Source of the DNA: Magnaporthiopsis rhizophila
Taxonomy: Eukaryota > Ascomycota > Sordariomycetes > Magnaporthales > Magnaporthaceae
DNA: 46,477 nt
Assembly (NCBI GenBank): GCA_003049465.1
Contig: PYSS01000186.1
Coordinates: 1 to 46,477, forward strand
Reading direction: 5' to 3'
In this document: positions 19,119 through 30,674 of the stretch, one piece after another
How the letters are laid out: each line of letters opens with the position of its first letter
How positions within the stretch are numbered: position 1 is the stretch's first letter
Translations under genes and position numbers: made by a program
Notes under the pieces: model-generated
Told to the model about the DNA's origin: nothing
The model's database searches: none
The model's input: the letters and a program-made list of their open reading frames with translations, nothing else

Positions 19119-19488
19119 GGTTGCGACTATGGTTTGCGGTCGCTGTGCTGGAGTTTTTGGTTGCCGCAGACTTTTGGCAGACGTGGGACTGAGATGGAGG
19201 CTCAAGTAATGGTCGCTAGGTGGTCCCAGCCTGAACCGTCATCTTTGCAGCGGGCGGTCAGGCCAAACGGGCCAATCCCCCACCAACGCCGCAAAGCCCA
19301 AGCTTCATGTGCCCACGTGAGCGCGTGTTTTAAGCTGTTTCCAATGCGAGCAATTTGGAGGGTGGGCCGCGTCGCATCGCGTTCGCCCCCGCTCCACCAC
19401 GCAGACACGTGCCGCGATCTCGACGACGACGACATTCAAGACTAAATCCACGAATACACGCCTATGGAGTGATGGAAGTTAATGGGAA
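19119..19488. promoter_or_regulatory. Bidirectional promoter region, SmF / AT-hook protein
   Basis: Only 370 bp separate the divergent start codons at 19118 (minus) and 19489 (plus), so both promoters must lie here or overlap the 5' leaders. No TATA box is visible, which fits housekeeping-type promoters. Confidence 0.45.
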
Positions 19489-21937
19489 ATGCCGACGCGA
19501 CGTGTGATTGAAGACTCGGACGACGACGGCAGCGACTTCAGCCCACCCAGGAGTCCTGCCTACTCGCTGCTCACGGACGTGGCAGATCGCGACCACGATC
19601 GCCACCATGTTGCCGACGCGCATGCCCCGGCAGGGCCGGCGCTCCTCGGCGGCGCGGGCGGAGTGCCGCAGGCCTCCAGGAGCGGCTCGACGGATCCGGC
19701 ATTCTTCGAGCGGGTCTACCAGGAGCAGAGTAGGACCGTGGAAGCCCTTGAGGGCGCGGGCCTCCCGCAGGCCGAGGCGACATCGTCCATCACGGATCCC
19801 ACTGTCGGATCCAGGGACAGACGCCGCACGTCGGACGCGGCCGCGGCTGCGGTTGCCGATCTGACGCAGGTGAGCACGCCGGGCCGGCCATCCCGCAGGG
19901 CCGACAACGCCGCCGTGTGGGACGTGCCCAGCAGTCCAGCCGCAGGGGGCAAGGCTTCATCATCCAAGACCACCAACGTCTACGGGAAGCGCAAGCGCGC
20001 ACATGTCTCTGCCGGGTTCGCGACGGCGCTGCAGGGGCCGGCCGAGACCGTGCACGTGACGACATCGTCGTCGTTATCCTCACCCGTGTCGAAGCGGCCG
20101 CGCGCTGCTGCTCCAGCCAGTCCGCGGTCGCCGGGCGACCAGCTCGCGGGCGAGCTCGACGTGGACAGACACCGCCGGGCGACGGCGGTCCGCGGGACCG
20201 AGAGCTCGCAGGCTGGAGGAGGCGACGACGTGGACCTGGTAGTCATCCCCAGGAGCGGCGACCGGATCCCGCCGTCGGGCGCAGGGTCCGATGCGACGTC
20301 TGCACCGGGCCAGACGCAGATCCGCGAGACCCAGAACGCGAGGATCGAGGTCACGCTGCCGCAAACACTGAGCTCCAGCCAGAAGCAGGCTTACAAGGTC
20401 TTCAGCTTGTCGTCGGAGCCTAGTCCCGAATACGACGGCTCGTCGCTTCCGAATCGGCCGAATCCCCCGGATCAAAAGTCAAGCGGCGCTGTCTCAACTC
20501 CTACTCACATTGCCTCGTCCTACATTAGGGTGGACGGCGGCGATCTCCCCTCGACTGCTGAGGTCCCGCTACCGCCCTCCACAAATAAAAGGGGCCGAAA
20601 GAGAAAATCAAATCCGGTAGTGAGTGAAACTGACACTTGTACTTGGGGTCCGAACCAAGTAGCAGTGGTGGCCTCCTTTCTGACACGCGTCTCGATAGCC
20701 AACCTCGTCACCAGACATTTTTGCGGAGGAGGATACCAGGGCCTCCAAAAAAGCCAAGAAGTTTATTTATTATGATGACTCTTGGGAGCCTAAGGCGGGA
20801 CGCGGGGATGCCGCTAGAACTACAGAACGATCTAGCCGAACCAGATCATCGGCGGCTACGGACGGTCTGCCGGACACCCAAATACCAGGGGCATTACCAG
20901 ACACGCAGGCACCCGGGACCCTGCCAGACACCCAGCCATTTGGGGCTTTGCCAAATACACAGCCCCCAGGAGTCATCCGATCGAAAGAGACGCCTGAACG
21001 ACCTCCAGACGCCCGTTCACTACCATCCGGACTCGCCAATCAAACTACTGAACAGGACCGAGCTCCTCAGGATGAGCCCACACTAGAACCAGAAACGCAC
21101 CGAGGACCGGGCACAGATACGATTTTGATAATGTCGTCGGATGAAGAGACCGGGCCGAGCCGCGTCCCAGAAAAGCCGGCAAAGCCTCAAAAGAAAAGGG
21201 GCCGCAAGAAAAGAGAGGTGGCTAAACCTCCAGAGCCGGCGGCGGCTCCCGCAGAACCCGCAACGGGCGATGACGTAACCTACAAGAGCTCTGAATCGGC
21301 GGAGATTTTCGAACAGATCGATGCAGCACCTGCATCTGTGCCCGAACCCCCGCCGATCGAAGCACCCCCAAAGAAGAAGAGGGGAAGGCCCAAGGCAGAC
21401 AATGCTACTCAAGAAGTCGATAAAACGCCCGTGGTCGAAGCTGAGGCATCATCAAAGAAGAAGAGGGGGAGGCCCAAGAAATCCGCAGCCAAAGCCGCAG
21501 AGCCCGCTGCTAAGGAAGAGGCGGCGGCCGAAAGTGGTCATGCGGCAGCGCTATCCCCGCCAACAGACACGACCGACCCCGCCGCGACGAGGGCGCTGCC
21601 AGAGGTTAGTGACGGCAACTCGCAGAAGAAGACAGCCACAACTTTTGTGGAGTCCTCAGAAGGAGCCAACAGCGGCGGCAGCGGCAGGGCCAGCACAGAC
21701 CTGACCGGGAAGGGAAAGGAAAACGACGATCTCTATGATGGCTCCAAGGACAGCGCTGCTGCCACGCCTGCCAAGGCCGTGCAAAAGGAGACAGCAACAG
21801 CAACAGCAGCAACCACGAAACCGGCGGGGACTGGCAACGGCTGCAGCCCGGCGGGCCAAGCTGGGAAGGTGACTTATCGGGTGGGATTGAGCAAGAAGTC
21901 TCGGATCGCTCCCTTGCTCAAGTCATTGCGCAAATAA
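19489..21937 (+). CDS. AT-hook DNA-binding protein, disordered
   Basis: Two exons, about 19489-20619 and 20729-21937, give about 779 residues; the donor could lie three bases earlier (GTAGTG) without changing frame. The protein is low-complexity and rich in Ser, Pro, Asp and Ala. It has four AT-hook-like motifs with a GRK/GRP core: NKRGRKRK (about 366), KKRGRKKR (about 531), KKKRGRPK (about 591) and KKKRGRPKK (about 619). AT-hooks bind the minor groove of A/T-rich DNA, so a nuclear chromatin-associated role is likely. The start MPTRRVIEDSDDD and the C-terminal YRVGLSKKSRIAPLLKSLRK look like short conserved terminal motifs. A four-unit repeat with TQ dipeptides lies at the start of exon 2. No catalytic domain was seen, so the precise function is unknown. 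Confidence 0.7.
20861..20968 (+). repeat. 27-bp tandem repeat coding for a nine-residue TQ motif
   Basis: Four units of 27 bp start at 20861, 20888, 20915 and 20942, each coding for G-x-L-P-(D/N)-T-Q-x-(P/F). The units differ mostly at third positions, suggesting the peptide is selected. TQ dipeptides are possible ATM/ATR kinase sites (inference). Confidence 0.8.
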
Positions 21938-23438
21938 AGCAAGGGTTTCGTATGATCGGCGATCCGCCGGCTCCGAGTTTTGTGTTTTGTTTTTCCTTTT
22001 ATTTCCCATCCGGGAACTTGCTTTTTTTTTTTTTCCTTTTTTTTTGGTTGTTTTGGTCTCACTACATCCTACACCACCCTGCGCGGGTAGCTTGCGAAAT
22101 GTCTGATGAAATAGAGGACGGTGGCGTTTGGGCATTTGAGGAAATAAATGACAACCTCGAGCCGGGCAGGAGGCACACCTAGATGAAGTGTATTTTTTCT
22201 TTTATTGTTCTATCCAAGATGACAGCGCCGGACAACATGCTCTGGGTGATATCGACATGCAATCATCAAGTTTCGCCTTGCCCACAGTAGGTACACCCAC
22301 GCTCTTATCCATCCGCTTACGTACCAACAAAGTCCATTCATTTATCCATGCCACGGCAGGATTTCGATCCATAAGCGAGTTGGTGATGTGGGCGGGAACG
22401 TTTGCCGGGAGGAAACCGAGCGGTCAGGGCGTTGCGGCGGTCAGCGGCGAATGGGCAGCCTTCCCTTTGGCGGGGGGGCCCGCTCGCCAAGAATGCCATC
22501 GGGTCGCCTGGCTTGTCCGCCAAGACCACGGATTGCATCACCACCTTCCCCTCGGGTCCATCCTCTCTTTTTTCCCTTCCCTCCCGCCCGCCTTGACCTC
22601 CCCGTCCCCCGACAGCCTGGCATTCCATCTTCCTTCCATCTCTCCCACGGCCGCAGCTTCCAGATGAAGCCTAGTGCGGGGCACAAAATTTGATCTTCGC
22701 TTTTCCCAGATGGAAATCCCAAGATTTCCCCAATCTTTCCAATCCCGTATCGTGGGTGCCATTTCGCCGGTAGGCGGAACGTGACTTCCCTACCAGTCGA
22801 GCTTGCTTATTTTTTTATTTTTTTTTTTTTCCACTCCCTGCTGCCGTGGCACCGGCAAGCAGGCTACCTAGGTAGGCAGATGGACTTGGCTGCGACTTCC
22901 AAACCAGGAACTCGCCCGGTCGCGGATTCCTTTTCCAAGGACAGGCTGCTGTAGCTTCGACCTTCTGTGCCAGTCGGCGGCCAGCCTTCCACGCAAGCCA
23001 AGGCAATGGTTTGGCTGTGGTGATTGCTCCATATCTCCACTACCCGTTCTTTCGTTTTTTTTTCTTTGATCTTATTTTTTTTCCATCATACAACCTTTTC
23101 TGCTTTCCCCCATCTCCCGCTCTTCCCTCTTTACACTCCCCCTCGTCCTCCTTGTCATTCGTTTTCCCTGCTTTAAACCTGGTCCAGTAGATCCGCTTCG
23201 CTCACTAGTCCCTCTCCAACAAGGCCCAGTTGGTCGCCTGTCTCACACTGCACGTCTTTGGCCGGTCGCCCTGCGGAGCTGCGTGGCAGCTTGGTAGACT
23301 CGGTCGTATTCTACCTACTTTCGTCCGGCTTGTGTTGTCACCTTTTCTTTTTTTCCTGCCTTCTCCTCTTCCAGCCGGCCGGGTCTCATACGTCCCAAAC
23401 TCGCCTACTGCGGCCGTGGCTCGGCCGCCCGTCAAACC
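21938..23438. other. Long pyrimidine-rich non-coding stretch
   Basis: About 1.5 kb without a convincing gene. It contains several T runs (around 22020-22050, 22808-22830, 23047-23085) and long CT-rich stretches up to the ATG at 23439. This fits the 3' end of the AT-hook gene followed by a long leader/promoter for the threonine-synthase-like gene. Small upstream ATGs occur in it. Confidence 0.45.
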
Positions 23439-25394
23439 ATGAGCCCCTCGGAGCCGCATGAAGGCTCCGACCCCGAGTCTCCGCTGAGAAATACACACAC
23501 GCCGTCACAACGCTACATAAGCACCCGTGGTCAAGACAATGGGGTATGCGATCTTTTCTTGCTTGGCAGAATTTTCGCCACTCCCAGTCCTTTTTGTCTT
23601 GACGCCTGGCAATGCATGTTGCTCCGTCTCCCACTAACGCCCCGGCCTCCAGCTCCTCTTCGAGAACAGCCTGTTTGACACCTTCACCCCTGACGGCGGA
23701 CTATTTATCCCAGAGAAAGTACCGGTCCTCACGCCTTCGGAGTGGCAAGGATGGAGCCGTTTATCGTTCCAGGATATCGCGTTCCATCTACTATCCATCT
23801 TCATCAGCCCGTCCGAGATACCACCTGATGATCTCCGAGTGATTGTCCGTCGCAGTTTTGCCGCCGAGGACAGCGTCGTGCCGCCACTGGTGCGGCTGTC
23901 AGAGAGCCTATATCTTCTCGAGCTCTTCCACGGCCCCAAGGGTCTCCCCGAGGACATGGAGCTACGGCTGCTCGGTAACCTCTTTGAGTACTTCCTGGCC
24001 AAGAGAAATGCTGGCAAGAAAGGAAAAGGTGTGTTATCACCGTAGTCTCCCCTCCCGAGCTCATGATGAGCTTGACTAAACCTAGGCTCTCCTGACTTAG
24101 ACAGGCACCACATCGCCGTTCTCGACCCCGCCGACGAACCTGCGATCGCGCTCGCGCTTGGTGACAGGAGAGACGTTTCTATAATCAGGTTACAGTCCGA
24201 AGACGAGCAGGAGGACCCCGCCCAAGGTGCCAACCTCGCTGCCGCGAGTAAAAACATTCACACGCTTGTGGTGAAGGGCTCAGTAGATGACTGTGAGGTG
24301 AGCAGTTATGGAACCCACCCGACCTTGAACCAACTGGGCAGTGCGCGTCGAGCAGTGAGATCATAGGGAAGAGGCTGCGATGCTGACGGTCGCCTGGTCA
24401 GGACATCATCGACATGCTGTTCGCCGTCACTAGCAGGTCGCTGGAGCCGCATCTCAACCTCGCAACGGCATCATCCATCAATTGGGCGCGCACCCTGTCC
24501 CAGATGGTCATCTGGATCCATGCATTCTTCGCCTTGAAGAGGGTGCTCCCGTCGTTTGACATGGAGGCCAACAAGGTCAGGCTCGTGTTGCCGACGCGGA
24601 ACTTCGATATCATCGCTTGCTTCCTCGTTCGACGCATGGGACTTCCCATCGACAAGATAGTCATCGCAACAGGCGAGAGGGACCCGCTTGTCTCGTTCTG
24701 GGCGACGTGTCGCTACAAGAGGCAAGTGCGGCAAGGGGGACTGCCAGAGCTCCCGGACGATCCGAGCACTCGGGAGGGCGGTCAGTCACGCCAGCAACCG
24801 CCCAACTCGAGAAGAGGCGACGTCTTGGTCACCAGCAGCTTCGAGAGGCTGCTGTGGTATCTGGCGCGCGAGTTTGTCTCGATCGCGCACATGGGTGACG
24901 CCTGGAACCTCAGGGAGGCCGGCGTCGAGGTGACCAAATGGCTGCGAGATCTGGTCGAACACGGCGCATTTGGTCCCGTCTACCAGGACATCACGCAGAT
25001 TGGGCGCCACAACTTTGTGGCGGAGCGCATCGCGTTGCAAAAACTCAACAGCAACCAGCGAGGCGCGGATAAGACGTCGGGTAAAGCCGACACTGAGAGC
25101 CTGCCAGTAGACTTTCGATGGGACGTGTGCGAGGCTACAGCTGCTGGCGTCGTGGCATCGCAGAGGTCACTCTCGCGCACTGGGATAAAAGTCCCGCATA
25201 TATCACTCGCGCCCGTAGCGTACCGCAAGACGCGGAACGTGGGTAAAGCCGGTGACAGGAGGGCGTCGGCCTCGTTGAACTGGAGCAGTTCGAAAGGAAA
25301 GGCGCCCGCTCAAAAGATTGCAAACGACTGGCAGGCTGTTCGAGCTGCCATCGCCGAGCTTGTTGAGAGAGACTCGGTGCGAGATACGGACTGA
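23439..25394 (+). CDS. Threonine-synthase-like protein lacking the PLP lysine
   Basis: Exons 23439-23543, 23653-24028, 24086-24297 and 24402-25394 give 561 residues; introns are 109, 57 and 104 nt. The fold is clearly the fungal threonine synthase type: RYISTRGQDNG near the start, TPDGGLFIPEKVP (46-58), LYLLELFHGP (121-130), LLGNLFEYFLAKRNAGKKG (142-159), SINWARTLSQ, and DVLVTSSFERLLWYLA. True threonine synthase turns O-phosphohomoserine into threonine with pyridoxal phosphate held on a Lys in the segment 'P-T-x-A-F-K-D'. Here that segment is PKGLPEDME, putting Glu135 where the Lys should be. The phosphate-binding GATSGDTGSAAI-type loop is replaced by LDPADEPAIAL. The protein should therefore not be a threonine synthase. 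The frame is intact and well spliced, so it is a retained pseudoenzyme paralogue rather than a dead gene. The C-terminal third is Ser/Lys-rich and diverged. Confidence 0.8.
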
Positions 25395-25777
25395 CTCGCT
25401 TCGTCCTACTGCTCAGGACGTCGACTCTTCGATCACTTTACCGAGCAAGCACGGCATGCAGTTTTGACACGCGAGGTGGTGTACAGAATCGATATCAGCC
25501 AGAGGAACTTGGCGCGTGGTAGCATTCATGTATCGCAAACGGGCCGACGGTGGTGTCTAATTTGTTCTCAACGTCATACTGAACACTTGGTTTCCAGGAG
25601 AGTATGACGTGTATCATCTGTGCTTGGTGATGTTGTGCGATTGCTTGCCGGCAAGCGGCCTGGTTTTCTCTTGTTGCTCTTTGGGAGGTTTGAGGAAAAG
25701 CCATACCTGCACGCAAGCTGTTGCGATGTAGTCATCTTTGAGATGCGTCATGCAAGATCAAGCAGCCGTTCCACGAG
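25395..25777. other. Intergenic, no gene seen
   Basis: 3' region of the threonine-synthase-like gene and distal promoter of the small hydrophilic protein gene. Confidence 0.35.
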
Positions 25778-25783
25778 TATAAA
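25778..25783 (+). promoter_or_regulatory. TATA box of the small hydrophilic protein gene
   Basis: A perfect TATAAA 158 bp upstream of the ATG at 25941, followed by a CT-rich and then A/C-rich leader (CAACAACC-like runs) ending CGACAGAATG. This layout is typical of strongly expressed fungal genes. Confidence 0.55.
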
Positions 25784-25940
25784 GGAGGCCGTCGGGCACG
25801 TTGTTGACTTGCCTTTTTTCTTCCCGAGAATCATCGCACAGATCTCTCTACAGTCTTGACAGTCTTCATCTTCTCCTGGATCCACACTCGAAAATCGACG
25901 AACAACCATTCAACTAAGCAACAACTGCAACATCGACAGA

Positions 25941-26222
25941 ATGCCGGGCTCCAACAACAAAAACCAGGCTTCGGACCCAAAGAATCCCATGACTAAAGAC
26001 CGCGCGTCGCAGATCCAAGCTGCAAACGTAAGTGCTCACGCCGGCACTCGCCCAATCGACCACCCATGCGTTGTAAAGGGCCTATCTCTGGTTGCTGATG
26101 ACGTGATTCTCGGCCTCTCCGCAACGATACAGGACAAGAAGGGCGGTAGCGGTGACGGCTTCAAGGAGCGCGCTCAGAGCGCCGCTGACAAGAACGCGGC
26201 AAAGAACCCTCAGAAGAAGTAA
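25941..26222 (+). CDS. Small hydrophilic conserved fungal protein
   Basis: Exons 25941-26027 and 26133-26222 with a 105-nt intron (GTAAGT donor, ACAG acceptor) give 58 residues. The protein is very polar and rich in Asn, Lys, Asp, Ala and Gly, with no cysteines or hydrophobic segment. The start MPGSNNKNQAS and the motif MTKDRASQIQAAN followed by GGSGDGFKERAQSAADKNA recall small fungal proteins with seed-maturation-like SMP segments, thought to be stress or conidiation related (from memory). The TATA box and leader suggest high or induced expression. Without splicing the frame would read through the intron, so the two-exon model is the better one. Confidence 0.7.
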   Translation: MPGSNNKNQASDPKNPMTKDRASQIQAANVSAHAGTRPIDHPCVVKGLSLVADDVILGLSATIQDKKGGSGDGFKERAQSAADKNAAKNPQKK

Positions 26223-26324
26223 CTCCCAACGCGACGCACTCTCCAGCATCAGCCGGGAGTAGATGGACGGGCGGTGCCTAGGTAGCCGTCTGTCTGGGTT
26301 CTTCTGCTGGATGGAGAATGAGAA

Positions 26325-26376
26325 TTGGGAAATGGGAAATGGGAAATTAGGAAATGGGAAATTAGGAAATGGGGAA
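26325..26376 (+). repeat. GGGAAAT-type simple tandem repeat
   Basis: A purine-rich stretch made of repeated GGGAAAT and TAGGAAAT units, just after the small hydrophilic gene. It probably lies in its 3' untranslated region or just beyond it. Confidence 0.75.
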
Positions 26377-26778
26377 AGCGGGCTACTGGACTGGGCGGAT
26401 GGACATCTTGGAGGAGTCTCGAGAGGAATTTTGTTCATGGCGTGGACGCACAATCTTGCACCACCGGTCGGACGAGCTTGGATTGGGTCGGCTGAGGACG
26501 CGGATTAGCAAATCAAGTCTGATTATCGCCGTACTTTGGGTGTTGTCTTGTTCAACGTGCCTTGTTGTTCGGGTTGTGTTGATGGCGACGGCCACTATGT
26601 GGTGCTGTGTCACTGTGCTCGTTGGGCAGTATATGAGTGCTGCGACATCCCCATTCTCTCTGTCCCTCGATGAATGTGGTATGCCTTTCGGGCCATCGAT
26701 TCAACGCACATGAACGCTCGCAGTGTCAAGCTCAAATCAACAAGGTGTTGTTTTGTCACGCGCCCGACCGTGTTAGAG

Positions 26779-27081
26779 ATGCCATCGCAACAGCTATACA
26801 AGCAGGGCGACCTAATCCAAGGCATCGTCGACCGCGGCCCCAACGGCCCCTACTCCGTCCAGGGGACCGTCCTCCAGGACGACGACCCCAACCGCAACAG
26901 TCTGAGCGTGCGCGTGCGCGTCGCCGTGACGAACCTGTACCTGATACAGCGCCAGGCGGGCGGTAGGTGGTATGACATGAGCGACGAGAAGAGGGTCGTC
27001 CAGGTCCTGAGGGCGGCCATGATGCTGATCGAGGAGGAGGCCGTGGGGGTTGTGAGACATGGGCGGTGGACTTTGTGGTGA
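26779..27081 (+). CDS. Hypothetical protein, about 100 residues
   Basis: An ATG-started frame, MPSQQLYKQGDLIQGIVDRG to a stop at 27079-27081, with GC-rich third positions and a well-mixed composition suggesting real coding. It has no signal peptide, membrane segment or cysteines. A GTGAGT just before the stop (TTTGTG|GTGAGT) could be a donor joining to sequence around 27110-27220, which also looks coding (RRTVIYAAMFFGVDEKLGRR), but the closest acceptors would make an intron of only 35-40 nt. It may be a two-exon gene, a frameshifted gene or a chance frame. Confidence 0.35.
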   Translation: MPSQQLYKQGDLIQGIVDRGPNGPYSVQGTVLQDDDPNRNSLSVRVRVAVTNLYLIQRQAGGRWYDMSDEKRVVQVLRAAMMLIEEEAVGVVRHGRWTLW

Positions 27082-28062
27082 GTTGCCGGCACTGTCCCGC
27101 CGAAGGGCACAGGCGCAGGACGGTGATCTATGCGGCCATGTTCTTTGGTGTTGACGAGAAGCTGGGGCGGAGAAGGAAGGACTCGCTCGCGGCAATGGAG
27201 TGCATGAGCATCGTGTGTGGCCTCAGAAGAGAATCAACAGTCTGGTCGACACAGGCCTTGTGTTCGCTATGCAATGCTATCAGATGTGCGGTGTTGTTTC
27301 ACCATAGGTGCTACTCGCTATGCCAGGACGGATGGAAGGCGAGAAGAGTCGTGACTTTCTCTAGCCCCAAGGTAAAACGCTCGTGGGCTAGCAATATAAT
27401 AGTCTCGTAGCGACATTATTTGGTGCCGGCCACATATATCATCACATTGCGCATTTGCGGTCAATACGAGATCCTCGCTTCTAGTCGCAAAGAAAGGCGT
27501 CGACTTCTTATACGTCATGGAACCAACGACCTTGAGAGAATCCTCGCCAAAGCGATAGAAGCTGCAGTGCTGCAGAGCGCAGCCTATCGGAGCCGGGTGT
27601 AGGATGCTGAGAGATGGGCCGCATGACCCAAGCTTCAAGGGGTAAGCGTTGCACTGCACTGCACCAGCCACACACACTTTCCCAAGGCTAAGGCGCCAAA
27701 AGTGACATGCCTACCCCTGGCTACTGGAAGCTCGAGGGGTGACACAGCTTTCACAGCGAGCCAGCTCACTTGCAGATATGCGGGTCAGCTGTCGCTCGAC
27801 GTCATGGCTTACAAACTTGCTCCCATACCCCGGTACCTTACTCCCACGCGAGCTGTGCTGTACATACGAGGGGGTCTGGGCGGCCACGCCGCCTTCAGGC
27901 GTCGGTCGTTTGTTTGGCGTTTCGATTTAGCGTAAATAACAGCAATGGCTGCTAGAAGAAGTCTGTTCCTTGAAATCCCACAAAGGTGTATGTGGCACTA
28001 CACGAAAAAGTCGAAAGAAAATACATAACTGACGGTTGATCGCCAGCCTTGGTGGTCGTCCA

Positions 28063-28098
<36 letters not shown>

Positions 28099-28635
28099 GG
28101 CGAGAGAAGAGGGGCAGACCAGCCTTGGCGGTCACCCTCCCACCCAAAGAGCGGGGAACCTCCCAGCTCCCTCTTCGAGCTTAGGCTATCGCTGGGTTGC
28201 ATTCGGGTGCGTCGCTCCAGCCAACCGCAACGCTCCGGGCAACTATAGCTGCGTCATAAATTGGGCAAGGGGACAAAGAAAGGTAGCCCCATCTGCCGAG
28301 ACAACCTGCCTAAGCTGTATCTCGCCGGCCACACTCTGGAGTAATGGTACAAAGGATGCCGTGGATGAGCTGCTGCTTGCAGGCGGTGGACACACCACAC
28401 CTGGAGCTGCAAGCCGCCATTGATGAGTGACGGCTGGCTCTTTTATCTCGGGCCCTGCTCTCCGCGCGACTCTTTCTCGTTTTCGCTCGCGCACCTACCT
28501 GCCCCTATAATGACGGCTTTTTTGTGACCTGCTTGAACTGGCCCATGTGAATTGGCTGGCACATTTTCCCCTTCCTCGAGGGACGAATTGGCCTGTTTGG
28601 AGCTTCTGCTCCTCCTCCCCTCGCATCCACCAGCA
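27082..28635. other. Mostly non-coding, no gene recognised
   Basis: Apart from the possible continuation of the hypothetical frame to about 27230, I see only short, unconvincing frames. It contains a CA microsatellite and, at the right end, the CT-rich promoter and leader of the histidine-phosphatase-like gene. Confidence 0.4.
28064..28097 (+). repeat. CA dinucleotide microsatellite
   Basis: An uninterrupted run of 17 CA units; a likely length-variable marker. Confidence 0.95.
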
Positions 28636-30674
28636 ATGACAAACACCATGGCAAGGGCGATCAGCATCGCCGCCGTCGCCGCCACCTCCGCCCTGCTCAC
28701 CGCCGACGTGGCGTCGGCGTCCGGCGAGCGCGTCTGGGGCTCCGTCGCCTTTGTCTACCACGGCGAGCGGCAGCCGATCCAGCTGGTCAGCAGCCCGGCC
28801 CTGACGCCCGTCGGCGCCGAGCAGATGCGGGCGCAGGGCCAGGTGCTCCGCGCGCGCTACCTCGCGCGCAACGACACCGTCGCGGCCGAGCTCGCGGCCG
28901 TCGCCGGCTCGGCGCGCATCCAGGGCCTCGAGCGCAACGCCATCGACAACACGCAGCTCAGCATCCAGACCTCGAACGACCCGTACGCGGGGCCCAGCGC
29001 CATAGCTTTCCTCCAGGGCCTCTACCCGCCGCTCAACCAGGCCGTGGCGAACGGCGCGGGTGGCATGCCGAGCGCCATGCTGCACAACGGGTCGCTGGTC
29101 AACTTTCCGCTGGACGGGTACCAGTACCCGCGCGTCCAGACGCTGTCGTCGTCCGACCCGGAATCCATCTGGTGAGATACCAAGCTTGCTGCAGCCAGCC
29201 AGCCAGCCAACCGCTCTTTGTCGCTGCCGGGATGCTGATTATGAGTGCGATTTTGATGGGCGTCAGGATCCAGGGTAACCCTACGTGCACCCGCTGGGTC
29301 TACTCGGCGACCCAGTTGCAGGGCGAGCAGCAGCTCAAGGAGCTGGACTCGAGCAACACGGACCTGTTCAAGCGCGTGTGGGAGAAGTTGGGCAGCCCGG
29401 CCCCTTACTTGCCCACCACCGTCAACTTCTTCACGGCCGACCGCATCTACGAGCTGGCCTTGTATAATTACACCCACGGCAACAGGACGCTGTCCTCGTC
29501 CCTCACGTCCCAGGAGATGCAGGACCTGGAAGCCCTGGCCGCCAAGCTGGTGCAGAGCCGCAACGGCGATGCCGCCGCCGGGGATGACGCCAACAGCCGC
29601 GTGCGCGCCATCGCCGGCCGCACGCTCGCGGGAAAAGTGGCGAGGCAGATGCGGGCCGCGCTGGTACCGCCGCGCCAGCTGCGCGACCTCTCCCAGCCAA
29701 AACTGAGCCTCGTGTTCGGCTCGCAGGAGCCCATGGTGGCGTTTTCCGTTCTGGCCGGCCTGCTGCACGGCGGCTCGTCGGCGCCCGCGTTCAAGCGCCT
29801 GCCGGGCCACGGCGCGGTCATGATGTTTGAGGCCTTCAGCCTCGTTTCCGACTCAGGCTCGGGCTCGGGCTCGGACTCGAACTCGAACTCGGGTGCGTCC
29901 CCTCCCATCGTCGACGCCCCGCCCGCCGAGTCGGACCTGCTGGTGCGCTTCCTGTACCGCAACGGCACCGGGCCCGACGCGGCGCTGGCCGAGCACCCGC
30001 TGTTCGGTAACGGCAACTCACAGCGCTACATGACCTACCGCGACTTCCTCCAGGCCATGGACGCCGTCGCCGTCGGCTCCGTGCCCGAGTGGTGCAGCCT
30101 CTGCGGCGCGACGGACCCGTTCTGCCCCACGCGCGACGCGAACGGGAACCCTATCGCCATCGACGGCAGCGGCAACGGAGGAGGAAACGGTGGAGGCCTG
30201 TCGGCGCCCGCGGCGGGCGCTATCGGCGTCATCGCCACGCTGACCTTTGTGGCGGCGGCCGTTGCGGCCTTGATGCTGTGTGGAGGGATCAGGCTCGTGC
30301 GGCGCGGGGCTGGCAAGGACGGGAGCGGGGAGCGCGGTGCTGGGGTTTCCGGCGGATTCAGGGGCGTGGAGAAGCGGCAGGACGACGCCGACGTTTCGTT
30401 CAGGGGCGGGGCGCGGCACGAACGCTCGGGGTCGTGGGAGCTTCGCAATGGCGGCGACGCCGCCACCACCCCGTCGCAACCGTCATCGACTACGACGCCG
30501 ACGCCGGCTGTGCCACCGCCGGCTGTGTCGCCCTGCAGCTCAGTCGGGGCGAGTTTTGTAAAAGGACCGCGCAGGGACGAGGACGAGGCGATGCGGAGGG
30601 ACGAGATGCTGGATGGTGACGACACGGCGCGGCTGTTTAACGCTACGCCGGTGCAGCCGCGGTCGAGCTTGTGA
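28636..30674 (+). CDS. Membrane-anchored histidine-acid-phosphatase-like protein
   Basis: Exons 28636-29171 and 29267-30674 with a 95-nt intron (GTGAGA donor) give 647 residues. The start could also be the next ATG four codons on. A signal peptide (about 1-28) precedes SVAFVYHGERQP (36-47), the position of the catalytic RHGxRxP motif of branch-2 histidine phosphatases: His42 and Arg45 remain, but the first Arg is Tyr41. Toward the C-terminus, LVFGSQEPMVAFSVLAGLL (328-346) aligns with the region that carries the acid His-Asp, here Gln-Glu. Catalysis is therefore doubtful. N-glycosylation-type Asn sites and paired cysteines (WCSLCGATDPFC, 454-464) fit an extracellular domain. A Gly/Asn-rich linker, one transmembrane helix at about 494-519, a basic stop-transfer (IRLVRR) and a long Ser/Pro/Arg-rich cytosolic tail follow. 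A Ser-Gly/Asp/Asn repeat lies at about 373-388. Confidence 0.78.

Noticed and set aside
28064..28097. CA run as a possible CRISPR or structured element
   Set aside because: It is a plain dinucleotide microsatellite without spacers.
29022..29810. Minus-strand frame of 262 codons
   Set aside because: Antisense to the histidine-phosphatase-like gene and crosses its intron without any recognisable motif.
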